DNA of 64,000 nucleotides from Thermoleophilia bacterium (GTDB taxonomy: Bacteria; Actinomycetota; Thermoleophilia; Miltoncostaeales; Miltoncostaeaceae): the NCBI GenBank assembly GCA_028285405.1, contig JANQPH010000044.1, positions 124,001-188,000 on the forward strand, written 5' to 3'. A model generated the notes under the pieces. That model had not been told where the DNA came from, made no database searches, and worked only from the letters and a program-made list of their open reading frames with translations. Positions 36,704-46,175 of this stretch are shown here, one piece after another (position 1 is the first letter of the stretch; each line of letters begins with the position of its first letter). Both the position numbers and the translations under genes were made by a program.

Positions 36704-38356
36704 ATGAGCACCAAGGCGAGCAAGGCCAAGACGAGCCCGGAGCGCAAGCGCCCCGAGGTGGTGAGCGGGGGCGCGACGCTGGCGGACCTCCTCGCGGTTC
36801 CGGCGCTCGCCGGCGCCCGGGTGGTGCCCGCCGACGCCAATCCGGACGTCCCGGTTCGCAGCCTGACGCTCGCGGACCCCGACGCGCCGCCGCAGCGCAG
36901 CAGCATCGTCGCGTTCCCGGACGTGCCGCGCGCGCCGCTGCCGTCGGGCTGCACGGTGGTGCTCGCTCGCGTCCCGCCGGCCGAGCCGCTGTCGGTCCCG
37001 ACGGTCGTCGTGCGCCGGGGAGCGCCCTGGGGTGCCGTGCTCGCCGACGTGGCGGCGGTGCTGTCGGCGGGCGGCGGGCTGCACCGGGCGGCCGAGGCGC
37101 GCGACAAGTTCCGCCGCGAGCTCCTCGAGGGCACCGGGTACCCGGGCCTTGCGAGCGTCGCGAGCGATCTGGTCGGCGCGGGCGTGGCGATCCTCGACGA
37201 CTACCTCGACATTGCGGCGGTCACGGGCCTGACCGAGTCGCAGGAGCGGTTGCTCGACGAGGCGATCGGCCGGGCTCGCGGCCACGGGCCGGCGTCGATC
37301 CTCGGGCCGTTCATCGAGATGGAGCTCGAGGACCTGATCCGCTTTCCGATCGAGGGCATCTCGGACACCGTCGGCGTAATCGTGGTGTGGCGACCGCCCC
37401 CGCCCGATCCGGACCAGTTCGCGGTGCTCACCGAGCTCGGCGTGGCGTGCACGCTCGAGCGGGCGCGGGACACGGCCCGCATGGAGACCGAGGCCCGCCT
37501 GCGCGGCGAGCTGATCGAGGAGCTCCTCGCCGGCGAGGCCGTCAACCGCGACTCGCTGGTGCGTCGCGCCCGCAACCTCGGGGCCGACCTGTCCGGGGGC
37601 GCGGTCGCGATCCTCGGCCGGCTTCACGACCCCCACACCGAAGGCCGGGTCATCACCGACCAGCGGCTGATCCGCCGCTTCGTGCAGCAGGCGCAGGCCA
37701 CGATCGGACTCAGCTGGCCGTTGTCGCTCGTCGAGTGGGACGCGGGGCAGCTGCTGTGCCTCCTGCCGCCCACGCCCGAGGAGCTGCGCGAGGCCTCGGG
37801 CGAGGAGATCGAGGCCGCCGCTACGACGGCCGCCGAGCGGCTCCTGGGGGCGACGCGCGAGACCGTTCCGGGGCTGGCGCTGACGCTTGCGGTCTCACGG
37901 TTCACGCCCGACGCCGACCGGCTCGGCGCCGCGCTCGAGGAGGCGCGGCTCGCGCTCTCGATCGGGGAGCGGCTCGGCCGGGTGGGTGACGTGATCACCT
38001 TCGAGGAGACCGGCACCTACAAGCTCCTCTTCCAGATCTTCGCCGACCGGCCCGACGAGCTCGCGCGCTTCTACGAGCAGACCCTCGCCCCGCTCGTGCA
38101 CTACGACGAGCAGTACCAGACCGACCTGGTCGGCACGCTGTCGACGTACCTGGGCCACGACGGCAACCTGGCGGCGACGGCCAACACCCTCTACACGCAC
38201 CGGCACACGGTTCGATATCGGCTGGATCGGATCGCCGAGCTGAGCGGCCTCGACATCTCGAAGACCGACGACCGGGAGAAGCTCTCGCTCGGCCTGAAGG
38301 CGATGCGACTCCTCGGAAAGCGCGTCGCGGAGCGCGACGAGCGGGACAGCCCTTAA
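36704..38356 (+). CDS. PucR-family transcriptional regulator (CdaR_GGDEF-like + HTH_30)
   Basis: 550 residues. The N-terminal part ([20 protein letters not shown]) is the PucR ligand-binding domain; the middle ([40 protein letters not shown]) the GGDEF-like domain; the C-terminal [20 protein letters not shown] followed by [15 protein letters not shown] is the PucR helix-turn-helix. Such regulators control purine, nitrogen or proline use. Divergent position from glnN suggests it may regulate glnN, which is inference. Long coding region with no operator recognised. Confidence 0.82.
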   Translation: MSTKASKAKTSPERKRPEVVSGGATLADLLAVPALAGARVVPADANPDVPVRSLTLADPDAPPQRSSIVAFPDVPRAPLPSGCTVVLARVPPAEPLSVPTVVVRRGAPWGAVLADVAAVLSAGGGLHRAAEARDKFRRELLEGTGYPGLASVASDLVGAGVAILDDYLDIAAVTGLTESQERLLDEAIGRARGHGPASILGPFIEMELEDLIRFPIEGISDTVGVIVVWRPPPPDPDQFAVLTELGVACTLERARDTARMETEARLRGELIEELLAGEAVNRDSLVRRARNLGADLSGGAVAILGRLHDPHTEGRVITDQRLIRRFVQQAQATIGLSWPLSLVEWDAGQLLCLLPPTPEELREASGEEIEAAATTAAERLLGATRETVPGLALTLAVSRFTPDADRLGAALEEARLALSIGERLGRVGDVITFEETGTYKLLFQIFADRPDELARFYEQTLAPLVHYDEQYQTDLVGTLSTYLGHDGNLAATANTLYTHRHTVRYRLDRIAELSGLDISKTDDREKLSLGLKAMRLLGKRVAERDERDSP

Positions 38357-38393
38357 GGCCGCTCGCACCCGCCCATGCGGCGAAGCTCGAATC

Positions 38394-39311
38394 CTAGGGC
38401 GAGGGTCTCCAGCCCCAGATGATCCCGGTGCCGTCATCGTTTCGGAACGCGACGGCGGTCTCGTAGCCTGCCGCGCCAAGGAGCTGGGCGGCGTGCGAGC
38501 CGGCATCTTCACCGGGTGCCCCCCAGGGGTGGAACTCGAGCGCGATCACTCGAGCAGGGGCGTCCGCCAGCCGAGGATCCGCGAGGATCGGCCACTCGCC
38601 CCCCTCGATGTCGATCTTCGCGAAGTCGCAGTTGGCGAGCAGATCGAACGCGTCCAGCGCGGGGACGACCGAGTTGGCGCGTGCGCCTCCGTCTGTCGCA
38701 CCGCGGGACACCGCAAAGTGCCCAGATGCGAACGCCACCTCGCCTTCGCGGTCTGAGGCAAAGGCACACGTCGCCGTCCAGTCGGCGTCGCTGTTGGCGG
38801 ATACGTTCGAGTCGAGCACGCGCATGTTGTCGGGGTCGGCCTCGATCGAGGTGATCTGCCCGTCCGGCCACTGCGACAGTGCGTAGAGCCCGAACAGACC
38901 GATGTTGGCGCCCAGATCGAGCACCCGCGGCGCGTGCCCGAGCGCGGCAACCGCCGCGGCCGCCTCGGGCGGCGGCGCGTACTCCCTGCTCTCGATCATC
39001 TCGTAGATCGAGAAGATGTCGGGCGTGCCTTGGCGGATCAGGATGGAGCGACCGCCGTCCCGTAGCCGGTACAGGCGTTCCTGTCCGCCGAACGGCTGCG
39101 TCAGAGAGCGCCAGATCGGCCCCGGTCCGCGCCGGGTTGCCCGGCTGGCGACGAGAACGACTGGGCGCAGCGGAAACATCGCCACCTCGAGCGCCACGAG
39201 CCGGCGGCCAGCGTCAACTGCTCGAGCCGCGCCCGCCAGGGCCGTGAGCCGCTCTCGGACCGCCGCTTTCCGAGCGACGTTGCGGACGCGATCAAGCGGG
39301 GACGTCAGCAT
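38394..39311 (-). CDS. FkbM-family methyltransferase
   Basis: 305 residues. RVLDLGANIGLFGLYALSQW is the SAM-binding motif, ITSIEADPDNMRVLDSNVS the acidic loop, and CDFAKIDIEGGEWPIL is the hallmark FkbM motif. FkbM proteins methylate hydroxyls on polyketides or glycans. It lies at the end of the pabB-pabC-flippase minus-strand run, 9 bases past the flippase, so it likely modifies a surface saccharide. Confidence 0.8.
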   Translation of the reverse strand: MLTSPLDRVRNVARKAAVRERLTALAGAARAVDAGRRLVALEVAMFPLRPVVLVASRATRRGPGPIWRSLTQPFGGQERLYRLRDGGRSILIRQGTPDIFSIYEMIESREYAPPPEAAAAVAALGHAPRVLDLGANIGLFGLYALSQWPDGQITSIEADPDNMRVLDSNVSANSDADWTATCAFASDREGEVAFASGHFAVSRGATDGGARANSVVPALDAFDLLANCDFAKIDIEGGEWPILADPRLADAPARVIALEFHPWGAPGEDAGSHAAQLLGAAGYETAVAFRNDDGTGIIWGWRPSP

Positions 39312-39320
39312 CGCGGCAAC

Positions 39321-40646
39321 CTAGCCCAGGCCGGTGCGGTCCGGCAACGCGGTCGGAGCGAGGGCTGCGCGCCCGTGCCGCAGCAGCAGATAGACGCCCC
39401 GGACGATCCCGTCAGGGCCGCGCCCGTAGATCAGCTCATGCACGACGAGGATCGCCGAGTAGGCGATCGCATCGGCGACGATCAGCTGCGTTGCGCTCCC
39501 GTGAAGCGCGACGAACAGCAGCGGTAGCGCAAGCGCCATCAGGCCGATCACCCACAGGAATCGGTCCCCCCGGCGTCCCGCATGGTGGTTCGTGAGCACG
39601 ATCAGCACACCGAGTAGCGTCGATACGAGGGCGATCGGGGCGAGAAGGTCCGACGACGCGGCGAAGTCTGACCCGTAGGTCAGCTCGATGAGCGGCTTCG
39701 CGATGACCGCGGCCACTGCCGTCGCGACCAACCCCCCCACGACCGTGGCGGTAACAGCGAGGGCCAGCAGAGGGCCGGTGTCTTGCCCGGCGGCTTTTCG
39801 TGCTGCGACGCGCGGCAAAACGGCTACCGAGACCCCCTGCGGAATGAGGACGACGGCCTTGCCGAGGACGGCGACCGCGGCGAACCGACCGGCGGTGTCG
39901 CCCGCGAGGCTCACTTCGGCGGCGACGATATCCGCCTGGGCCAGGAGGGCAACGCCGACGAGGCCGACCGTGACGGGCGGAAGCGAGCGCACGAACGCAC
40001 GCTTGACGCCCGCGGGGGCGGGTACTCGGGAGCGAAGGCTGGTCCACGTGAGGGCGATGGCGACCGCGAACGCGAGCACGACTGCGCCGGCGCTTGCCAG
40101 CAGGCCGGCATAGACGCCAGCCATGACGGGCAGCAGCAATAGGAAGAAGGGCGCCCGCGGCACCCCGATCAGGCTGAGGGCACCCGAGTAGCCCATAAAC
40201 CGGTGCTCTGCCTGGAGCTGGCCCAGGCTCAAGAAGAGCAGAGGAATCGGTGCGATCGCTGCCACTGTGAGCATGAGCGGGCCGGCGGGCGCCTCGGTGA
40301 GCGCTCCAACGAGTGCCGCGATCCCAATGGCCGCTCCCGCGATGAACGGCAGCACCACCGCCGTCCACCCAAGGGCCCAGCGGTAGATGGCCCCGGCGGC
40401 CTCTGGAGCTGCGCGCACGACATCCGACTCTGCGCGGACGACTGCGGCCGGCAGAGCGGCCGCGGGAATGGTGGCGACGATCGTGATCGCGAGCAGCGCG
40501 GCAAGCAGGCCGTACTCGTCGGGGCCGATCAGCCGACCCGCCACGAAGAAGAAGACGAAGTTCCCGATGTTCCAGGCGAGCATCGCCGCCGTCACGATCG
40601 GGGCTCCACCGAGCACGGCGAGCCGACCCCAGGCACCCGCGCTCAT
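39321..40646 (-). CDS. Oligosaccharide flippase-like membrane protein (Wzx/MurJ-MATE superfamily)
   Basis: 441 residues with about 12-14 membrane helices. The N-terminus (GGAPIVTAAMLAWNIGNFVF, GRLIGPDEYGLLAALLAITI) is that of the polysaccharide flippase group; the middle KAVVLIPQGVSVAVLPRVA is another family landmark. It would flip lipid-linked glycan or lipid II-like carriers. Its ATG overlaps the stop of pabC, an unusual operon partner, and FkbM follows. Confidence 0.8.
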   Translation of the reverse strand: MSAGAWGRLAVLGGAPIVTAAMLAWNIGNFVFFFVAGRLIGPDEYGLLAALLAITIVATIPAAALPAAVVRAESDVVRAAPEAAGAIYRWALGWTAVVLPFIAGAAIGIAALVGALTEAPAGPLMLTVAAIAPIPLLFLSLGQLQAEHRFMGYSGALSLIGVPRAPFFLLLLPVMAGVYAGLLASAGAVVLAFAVAIALTWTSLRSRVPAPAGVKRAFVRSLPPVTVGLVGVALLAQADIVAAEVSLAGDTAGRFAAVAVLGKAVVLIPQGVSVAVLPRVAARKAAGQDTGPLLALAVTATVVGGLVATAVAAVIAKPLIELTYGSDFAASSDLLAPIALVSTLLGVLIVLTNHHAGRRGDRFLWVIGLMALALPLLFVALHGSATQLIVADAIAYSAILVVHELIYGRGPDGIVRGVYLLLRHGRAALAPTALPDRTGLG

Positions 40647-41416
40647 GGGGTCGTCGCCTCCTCGATACCGGAACGGATCAACGACGCGTTCGCTGCGCCG
40701 GCCCGCGGGCCCGGCTGGCCCGTTCCGACGGGGCGCCCGTCGATCGTGAGGATGGGACTCGCCCCACGAAGGGCGCTCACGGCAAAGACCTCCTCAGCCC
40801 GCTCGAAGTCTGCGGACGAGATCTCTTCGACGTCGGGGCGAAGGCGTTCGATCAGCACCTGCCGTGCGATGCCACTGAGAAGCCCGTGCGCGGGCGGAGT
40901 CGCGAGCACACCGTCGACGACCACGAAGAGGTTCGCCGTCGCCGCCTCTCCCGGCGCGCCGTTCTCGTCGAGGAGGATCGCGTGACCGGTGCCAGCTGCC
41001 TCGGCGGTGCGTTGGGCCAGCGCGTAGCCCGCGTAGCTCGTCGTCTTGTGCTCTGCGAGCACCTGGTGGCGACTCCATGCTCCGCGCACGGTGATCGCGT
41101 GGGGGGGTCGAGGCGAGCCGATCGGGGCCCGGCTCACGACCGTGTGGCCGCCGTTGGTGGCCGTAAGTCGAACGCGCTCTGTGCCATCACCCCCGGGGCG
41201 CTCGGTGACCGCCTCGGCCAGCGCCGAGCGCAGGGCGCTCTCATCCGCGACCCCTTCCCACCCCAAGCGCTCCGCCGAGGTCCGCAGCCGACCCAGGTGG
41301 CGCTCCATCCACCACAGGCGACCATCGACGAGCCGCAGTGTCTCGAAGAGTGCCTCGCCATGGAGGAACCCAGGGTCGTCGGGCGGCACGCCATCCCCCG
41401 GCCGCTGCGGGGTCAT
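40643..41416 (-). CDS. pabC: Class IV aminotransferase, 4-amino-4-deoxychorismate lyase
   Basis: 257 residues. FLHGEALFETLRLVDGRLW starts the PLP fold type IV; HKTTSYAGYALAQR has the Lys expected for the cofactor; ILLDENGAPGEAATANLFVV and TPPAHGLLSGIARQVLIERL complete the family. It splits aminodeoxychorismate into 4-aminobenzoate and pyruvate for folate. ATG at 41416 overlaps the stop of the pabB-like gene, which supports the assignment over D-amino-acid or branched-chain aminotransferases. Confidence 0.82.
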   Translation of the reverse strand: MTPQRPGDGVPPDDPGFLHGEALFETLRLVDGRLWWMERHLGRLRTSAERLGWEGVADESALRSALAEAVTERPGGDGTERVRLTATNGGHTVVSRAPIGSPRPPHAITVRGAWSRHQVLAEHKTTSYAGYALAQRTAEAAGTGHAILLDENGAPGEAATANLFVVVDGVLATPPAHGLLSGIARQVLIERLRPDVEEISSADFERAEEVFAVSALRGASPILTIDGRPVGTGQPGPRAGAANASLIRSGIEEATTP

Positions 41417-42717
41417 GCGTCGCCGAGCGCCCTGAGAAACGGAGTCGCCTTCTGCCACGCCTCGGCCCGCTCGGCCGCCGGATCCGAGCCCCACGTGACC
41501 GCGCCGCCGCACCAGTAGCGGGCCGAGCCAGGGCCCACCCAGGCGGTTCGAATCGCCACGCTGGCCTCGAGCGACCCGTCTCGGCCCATCGCGACGATGC
41601 TTCCGAACGCGGGGCCCCGGGCGACCGGCTCGAGCTCGGCGATGATCTCCATCGCGCGGACCTTCGGAGCCCCGGTCACCGAGCCACCGGGAAAGACCGC
41701 CCGCACCACGTCCCCGACGCTCGTGGTCGGCGTGAGATCGGCGCTGACCCGGCTCACGAGGTGTTCGGCGTAGCCGATCGGGTACGGCGCCATCAGCCGG
41801 TCGACACGGACGGTGCCGGTGCAGGCGACCCGCCCGAGGTCGTTCCTGACCAGGTCGACGATCATCACGTGCTCGGCCCGATCCTTCTCGCTGGCCACGA
41901 GCGCTCCGGCGTCGCCGGGAGCGGCGGTCCCCTTGATGGGCTCGCTCCAGACGCGCCCGTCGTCGATGGCGACGAGCCGCTCGGGTGACGCCGACACGAC
42001 CGCGCCGCCCGGGAGCTTCAGGAAGGCGCGATGGCTGGTCGGGCCGGCCGCGCGCCACAGCCCGCGGGCGAGGGCGAGCTCGTCGCCTTCCCAGGCTGTG
42101 TCGAGGCGCTGCACGACGTTCACCTCGAAGACGTCGCCGGCGCCGATCAGCTCGCGCACCGCCTGGACGGTCGCCTCGTAGCGGTCTGCCGGCAGGCTCG
42201 ATCGGAGCTCGTGCGCGGCGGGGTCGGTGACGCCCGGCGACGGCGAGGCCGTCGTTCGCTCCTCGAGGAGGTCGAGGTCGGCCTCGCTGCCGACCGTGGC
42301 CAGGTCGCACGTTCCGTCGGGCTGGACGATCGCCACGGACTCGTACCGGGCGAGGGCCGCCCGCGGCGGGCCGGCCGGGTCCTCCGCCGGTGTCGGGAGC
42401 CGCTCGATCGATCCCGCCAGCTCGTATCCGAGCAGCCCGATCCACCCACCGGCCATCGCGGCCTCGTCGGCCTGCTCGACGGCCGGCCGCTCGAGCGCGC
42501 CCCAGACCTCGTCGCCGGTGGCGACCTCGCACGGGCCGGCGGCGACGACGGTCGCGCCACGGTGGCTGGCCATGGCCGGCCACGGCTCGTCGGCCAGCGC
42601 GCTCAGCAGCTGTTCGGGTACGACCGGGTGTGAGAGTCGGCGGACACGCGGCTGGCCGGGGTGTGTGAGAATCGGCCCCGTCCAGCCACCGCCACGAGAA
42701 GCCGTGGAGTGGCGCAC
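41413..42717 (-). CDS. pabB: Aminodeoxychorismate synthase component I
   Basis: Adds ammonia to chorismate for folate synthesis. 434 residues. The chorismate-binding domain shows FEVNVVQRLDTAW, SASPERLVAIDDGRVWSEP, the PIKGT motif whose Lys separates PabB from anthranilate synthase (PIAGT), MIVDLVRNDLGRVACTGTV and FPGGSVTGAPKVRAMEII. The N-terminal GGWIGLLGYEL is typical. No glutamine amidotransferase (PabA) is encoded in the window. First gene of the operon with pabC. Confidence 0.9.
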   Translation of the reverse strand: MRHSTASRGGGWTGPILTHPGQPRVRRLSHPVVPEQLLSALADEPWPAMASHRGATVVAAGPCEVATGDEVWGALERPAVEQADEAAMAGGWIGLLGYELAGSIERLPTPAEDPAGPPRAALARYESVAIVQPDGTCDLATVGSEADLDLLEERTTASPSPGVTDPAAHELRSSLPADRYEATVQAVRELIGAGDVFEVNVVQRLDTAWEGDELALARGLWRAAGPTSHRAFLKLPGGAVVSASPERLVAIDDGRVWSEPIKGTAAPGDAGALVASEKDRAEHVMIVDLVRNDLGRVACTGTVRVDRLMAPYPIGYAEHLVSRVSADLTPTTSVGDVVRAVFPGGSVTGAPKVRAMEIIAELEPVARGPAFGSIVAMGRDGSLEASVAIRTAWVGPGSARYWCGGAVTWGSDPAAERAEAWQKATPFLRALGDA

Positions 42718-42752
42718 CCGTTCGACGGTACCACCGTGACAGGAGCGTGCGC

Positions 42753-43334
42753 GTGAGGCAGACCATCGCCTTCCAGGCCACTGGCTTCGACTGCCAGCCC
42801 TTCAACGTCGGCGTCGAGGCGCAGGAGGGGCAGGATCCGGCGACGATGCCGGTCGCGATCCTGGCGTTCGAGAGCGGCGGCAACGTGATGATGAGCGTGC
42901 CGCTCGGCGTCGGCGACGCCGGCAACCTGATGAAGGCGTTCACCGACGCGGAGCCTCATCGCGAGTCGCTGCCGGACGCGTCGGACTGGGAGCCGGTGCC
43001 GGCGGGTCTGCCCGAAGGACTCTTCTGGGCACTGACACCGAACGTCACGGGGGTGTCGGTGACCCCGCCGCAGGCCACGCCTCAGGGTGGCGTCCCACAC
43101 TGGACGCTCACCTTCGACGACGCCGACGGCAGCCAGATCCAGATCGCGGTCGGGGACGCGATGTGCGTTCAGGTGATCCGATCGCTGGCCGATGTCGCGA
43201 ACCGCGAGGAGGAAGAGGGCGGGGAGACCGACGACGCGGACGAGGCCGAGTTCGAGGAGATCGAGGACGACGAGCTGCTGGACGACGTCCTCGAGGACGA
43301 GGACGAAGATGAGGGGGACGAGCCGGCGCGGTAA
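42753..43334 (+). CDS. Hypothetical protein with very acidic C-terminal tail
   Basis: 193 residues from GTG 42753; AGGAG at 42741-42745 has better spacing to this than to GTG 42747. The folded part (residues 1-140, MPVAILAFESGGNVMMSVPL, DASDWEPVPAGLPEGLFWAL) is not recognised. The last 50 residues are nearly all Asp/Glu, probably disordered. It is divergent from pabB. Confidence 0.65.
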   Translation: MRQTIAFQATGFDCQPFNVGVEAQEGQDPATMPVAILAFESGGNVMMSVPLGVGDAGNLMKAFTDAEPHRESLPDASDWEPVPAGLPEGLFWALTPNVTGVSVTPPQATPQGGVPHWTLTFDDADGSQIQIAVGDAMCVQVIRSLADVANREEEEGGETDDADEAEFEEIEDDELLDDVLEDEDEDEGDEPAR

Positions 43335-43352
43335 CCGCCCACCCGGCTCACC

Positions 43353-43810
43353 TCAGACCCCCAGGCGCTCCCCGAGCCAGTCGAAGACGATCTCCTGCCC
43401 GACCTGGGGCCCGACGGGTTGGTCGTGCAGCTGACCCCCGATCGCGGCATCGAGGAAGACGAGCTCCTTGTTCTCGGGCGCGAGGCTCGTCAGCAGGCGG
43501 AACGCCCATGGTGACTGGTTCCGCATGAACTGGTCGTCCTGGTTGTGCGTCACGAGCGTGGGCACGGTGACGCGCCGCAGATCCTGTCCGTAGTTGAAGG
43601 CAAGCACGGTCTCGAGCAGTGCGAAGTCGTCGCTCGGCGCGCTTGGAGACCAGGAAGCGCTCCTCTGCGTCGAGCGTCGGCCACGATTGCCTGATTCCGA
43701 CGTTGACCCGCCGTCTGATCCGGGCCCGTACGAACCCGGCGCACCCTGGGCCTCGCGCACGGCGGCGATGCCGCGCTGGTCACTCAAGAGGGCGGGGATC
43801 GTATCCGGGG
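43353..43810 (-). pseudogene. Alpha/beta hydrolase remnant with frameshifts
   Basis: The minus-strand frame gives the C-terminus of an alpha/beta hydrolase: LLETVLAFNYGQDLRRVTVP, a TLVTHNQDD acid turn and GGQLHDQP with the His, up to VFDWLGERLGV. Between about 43640 and 43735 the protein-like text jumps to another frame (VNVGIRQSWPTLDAEERFLV), and before that back to the first frame (DQRGIAAVREAQGAPG). So two compensating shifts disrupt it. The nucleophile half is missing. A pseudogene is most likely; assembly error cannot be excluded. Confidence 0.65.
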
Positions 43811-43872
43811 CCTCTGCCGACCCCGTTCGGGGTATTCCGAGCACAATCCACGGAAGTCCCCAGGTTATGTGG

Positions 43873-43906
43873 TAATTTCTCGCCCACCAGTGATCGATCG
43901 TGGAGG
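43873..43906 (+). promoter_or_regulatory. -10 and ribosome site of the sulfite/nitrite reductase gene
   Basis: TAATTT at 43873-43878 is a TANNNT -10 candidate. GGAGG at 43902-43906 lies 7 bases before GTG 43914 and decides that start over the upstream ATG at 43869. Confidence 0.45.
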
Positions 43907-43913
43907 ACCGCTC

Positions 43914-46175
43914 GTGAGCGGAGTCAGCTGGCGCGAGGCGCTCGATGAAGAGATGGAGCCCATGCTCGCCGAGGAGATCGACGTCTTCGAGGGCCAAGTC
44001 GAGCTTCGAAAGCAGGGCAAGGTCGACGAGCGCGTCTTCGCCGAGACGCGTCTTCGCCGCGGCGTCTACGGCCAGCGGTACGACAACGGCCAGCGGCACG
44101 ACGGCGTCGCGTCGCGTGAGCTCCGGTTTCCTGCCGGCGATCTCACCAAGGGTCCCGAGACCTTCTGGGACGCGCCGGGGATGCAGCGGATCAAGATCCC
44201 GTACGGGGGGGTCACGCCCGACCAGCTCGAGGTGCTCGCCGAGTGCGCGGAGGAGTACTCGGACGACATCCTCCACATCACGACGCGCCAAGACGTCCAG
44301 CTGCACTTCATCCACATCGAGGACACGCCGGACATGATGCGTCGCCTGGCCTCGGTCGGGATCACGACGCGAGAGGCATGCGGCAACGGCGTGCGCAACG
44401 TGACCGGCTGCCCGATCGCCGGCGTCTGCCGCACCGAGGTGTTCGACGTGACGGCCTACGCGGACGCGCTCTTCCGGTTCCTGCTGGGACACCCCGACTG
44501 CCAGGACTTCGGGCGCAAGTTCAAGCCGGCGTTCTCAGGCTGCGCGGGCGAGCCGTGCGGGCTGGTGATGATGCACGACTTCGGCGCGATCGCCGAGATC
44601 CGGGACGTCGACGGGGTGCCGACGCACGGCTTCCAGATCTACGTCGGCGGAGGCCTCGGGACGACGCCGCACCAGGCCAAGCAGCTCTACGAGTGGGTAC
44701 CGGCGTCAGAGCTCCTGCCGGTGGCCCAGGCCGTCGGTCGGGTGTTCGGCCGTGAGGGCGAGAAGAAGAACCGCAACCGCGCGCGCATCAAGTTCCTCGT
44801 GGCGAAGCTCGGCATCGAGGAGTTCCGCCGGCTGATCGACGAGGAGCGCGCGATCCTGCCGTACGACCCGCGGTGGACCTCGTACCTGCCCAACGTGGGC
44901 GACTTCGACGAGGAGCCCGCGCGTGACGCGGCACCGCTCGTCGCGCCCGAGAACGCGCCCGAGGGCTTCGGCGCCTGGCTCGACTCGAACGTCTACCGCC
45001 AGCGCCAGGACGGCTACGTCGCCGCCACCATCGCGCTCCCGCTCGGCGACCTGACCGCGGATCAGGCGCGCGCGCTGGCCGAGGTCTCGCGTCGCTATGT
45101 CGGCGGCGCCATCCGCACGACGGTCGAGCAGAACATCATCCTGCGCTGGGTCAGCGAGGGCGACCTGCCCGAGCTCTACCGCGAGCTGGCGGAGATCGGC
45201 CTCGCCGAGCCGGGCGCCGGGACGATCTTCGACATCACCTCGTGCCCCGGTACCGACACCTGCAAGCTCGGCATCTCGTCGTCCCGCGGTCTGGCCGGTG
45301 AGCTGCGTCGGCGGGTTGCGGCGAGCTCGTTCTCGTCCGACACCGCCGTGGAGGGGCTCAAGATCAAGGTCAGCGGCTGCTTCAACAGCTGCGGTCAGCA
45401 CCACGTGTCCGACATCGGCTTCTTCGGGAACACCCGGAAGATCGACGGCTACACCGTGCCCCACTTCCAGGTGGTGCTCGGCGGCCGCTGGCGCGAGAAC
45501 GCTGGCTCCTACGGCATGGCCGTCGGCGCGGTGCCCTCCAAGCGGGTGCCCGAGGTCGTCGAGGCGATCACGTCCCGCTTTGCGGCCGAGCGTCAGTCCG
45601 ACGAGACCTTCCAGGACTTCACGACCCGCCTCGGCAAGAAGGAGCTGGGTGCGCTGATCGAGCCCTTCAAGTCGATCCCCACCCACGACGAGGACCCGAC
45701 GCCCTACACCGACTGGGGCGACGCGCGCGAGTTCACCAAGGACGACATGGGCATCGGCGAGTGCGCCGGTGAGGTCGTGTCGAGCACGACACTCGAGCTC
45801 TCGAGCGCCGAAAGCCTCTCCTTCGACGCGCAGATCGCGTTCGACGACGGCGATCTGGTCCGGGCGGACGAGCGCGCCTACCGCGCGATGCTGTCGGCGG
45901 CCGAGGCGCTGGTGCGTGCCGAGACCATCCTCCCCCCCGAGGATCCCGACGCGGTCGTCAAGGAGTTCAAGGAGCGGTTCTACGACACGGAGCGGTTCTT
46001 CGATCGGTTCGCCAAGGGCAAGTTCGCCCGGCCGCTGTTCGAGCGGCACGAGCAGGGCCCGGGACGCCTGGACGCGGACAGCATCCGCATCCTGCTCGAG
46101 GAGACCGCGCTGTTCATCGACGCGTGCTACGCGTTCGAGATCCGCGAGACCGGCGCCCAGTCGGCGGCCGTCTGA
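43914..46175 (+). CDS. Siroheme sulfite/nitrite reductase with extra C-terminal domain
   Basis: 753 residues. Two nitrite/sulfite reductase ferredoxin-like halves precede siroheme-[4Fe-4S] binding: CPGTDTCKLGIS (C-x5-C) and SGCFNSCGQHHVSD (C-x3-C). It reduces sulfite to sulfide, or nitrite to ammonia, with ferredoxin. NVTGCPIAGVCRTEV and SGCAGEPCGLV repeat a Cys pattern in the first half. Beyond the normal end (about residue 600), 130 helical residues (AEALVRAETILPPEDPDAVV, ALFIDACYAFEIRE) form an added HEPN-like domain. The stop overlaps the next ATG. Confidence 0.85.
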   Translation: MSGVSWREALDEEMEPMLAEEIDVFEGQVELRKQGKVDERVFAETRLRRGVYGQRYDNGQRHDGVASRELRFPAGDLTKGPETFWDAPGMQRIKIPYGGVTPDQLEVLAECAEEYSDDILHITTRQDVQLHFIHIEDTPDMMRRLASVGITTREACGNGVRNVTGCPIAGVCRTEVFDVTAYADALFRFLLGHPDCQDFGRKFKPAFSGCAGEPCGLVMMHDFGAIAEIRDVDGVPTHGFQIYVGGGLGTTPHQAKQLYEWVPASELLPVAQAVGRVFGREGEKKNRNRARIKFLVAKLGIEEFRRLIDEERAILPYDPRWTSYLPNVGDFDEEPARDAAPLVAPENAPEGFGAWLDSNVYRQRQDGYVAATIALPLGDLTADQARALAEVSRRYVGGAIRTTVEQNIILRWVSEGDLPELYRELAEIGLAEPGAGTIFDITSCPGTDTCKLGISSSRGLAGELRRRVAASSFSSDTAVEGLKIKVSGCFNSCGQHHVSDIGFFGNTRKIDGYTVPHFQVVLGGRWRENAGSYGMAVGAVPSKRVPEVVEAITSRFAAERQSDETFQDFTTRLGKKELGALIEPFKSIPTHDEDPTPYTDWGDAREFTKDDMGIGECAGEVVSSTTLELSSAESLSFDAQIAFDDGDLVRADERAYRAMLSAAEALVRAETILPPEDPDAVVKEFKERFYDTERFFDRFAKGKFARPLFERHEQGPGRLDADSIRILLEETALFIDACYAFEIRETGAQSAAV

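Noticed and set aside
43830-43860. ATTCC...GGAA dyad upstream of the sulfite/nitrite reductase as an Rrf2-type regulator site
   Set aside because: Arms are too short and too far apart for a CymR/IscR site; chance match likely.
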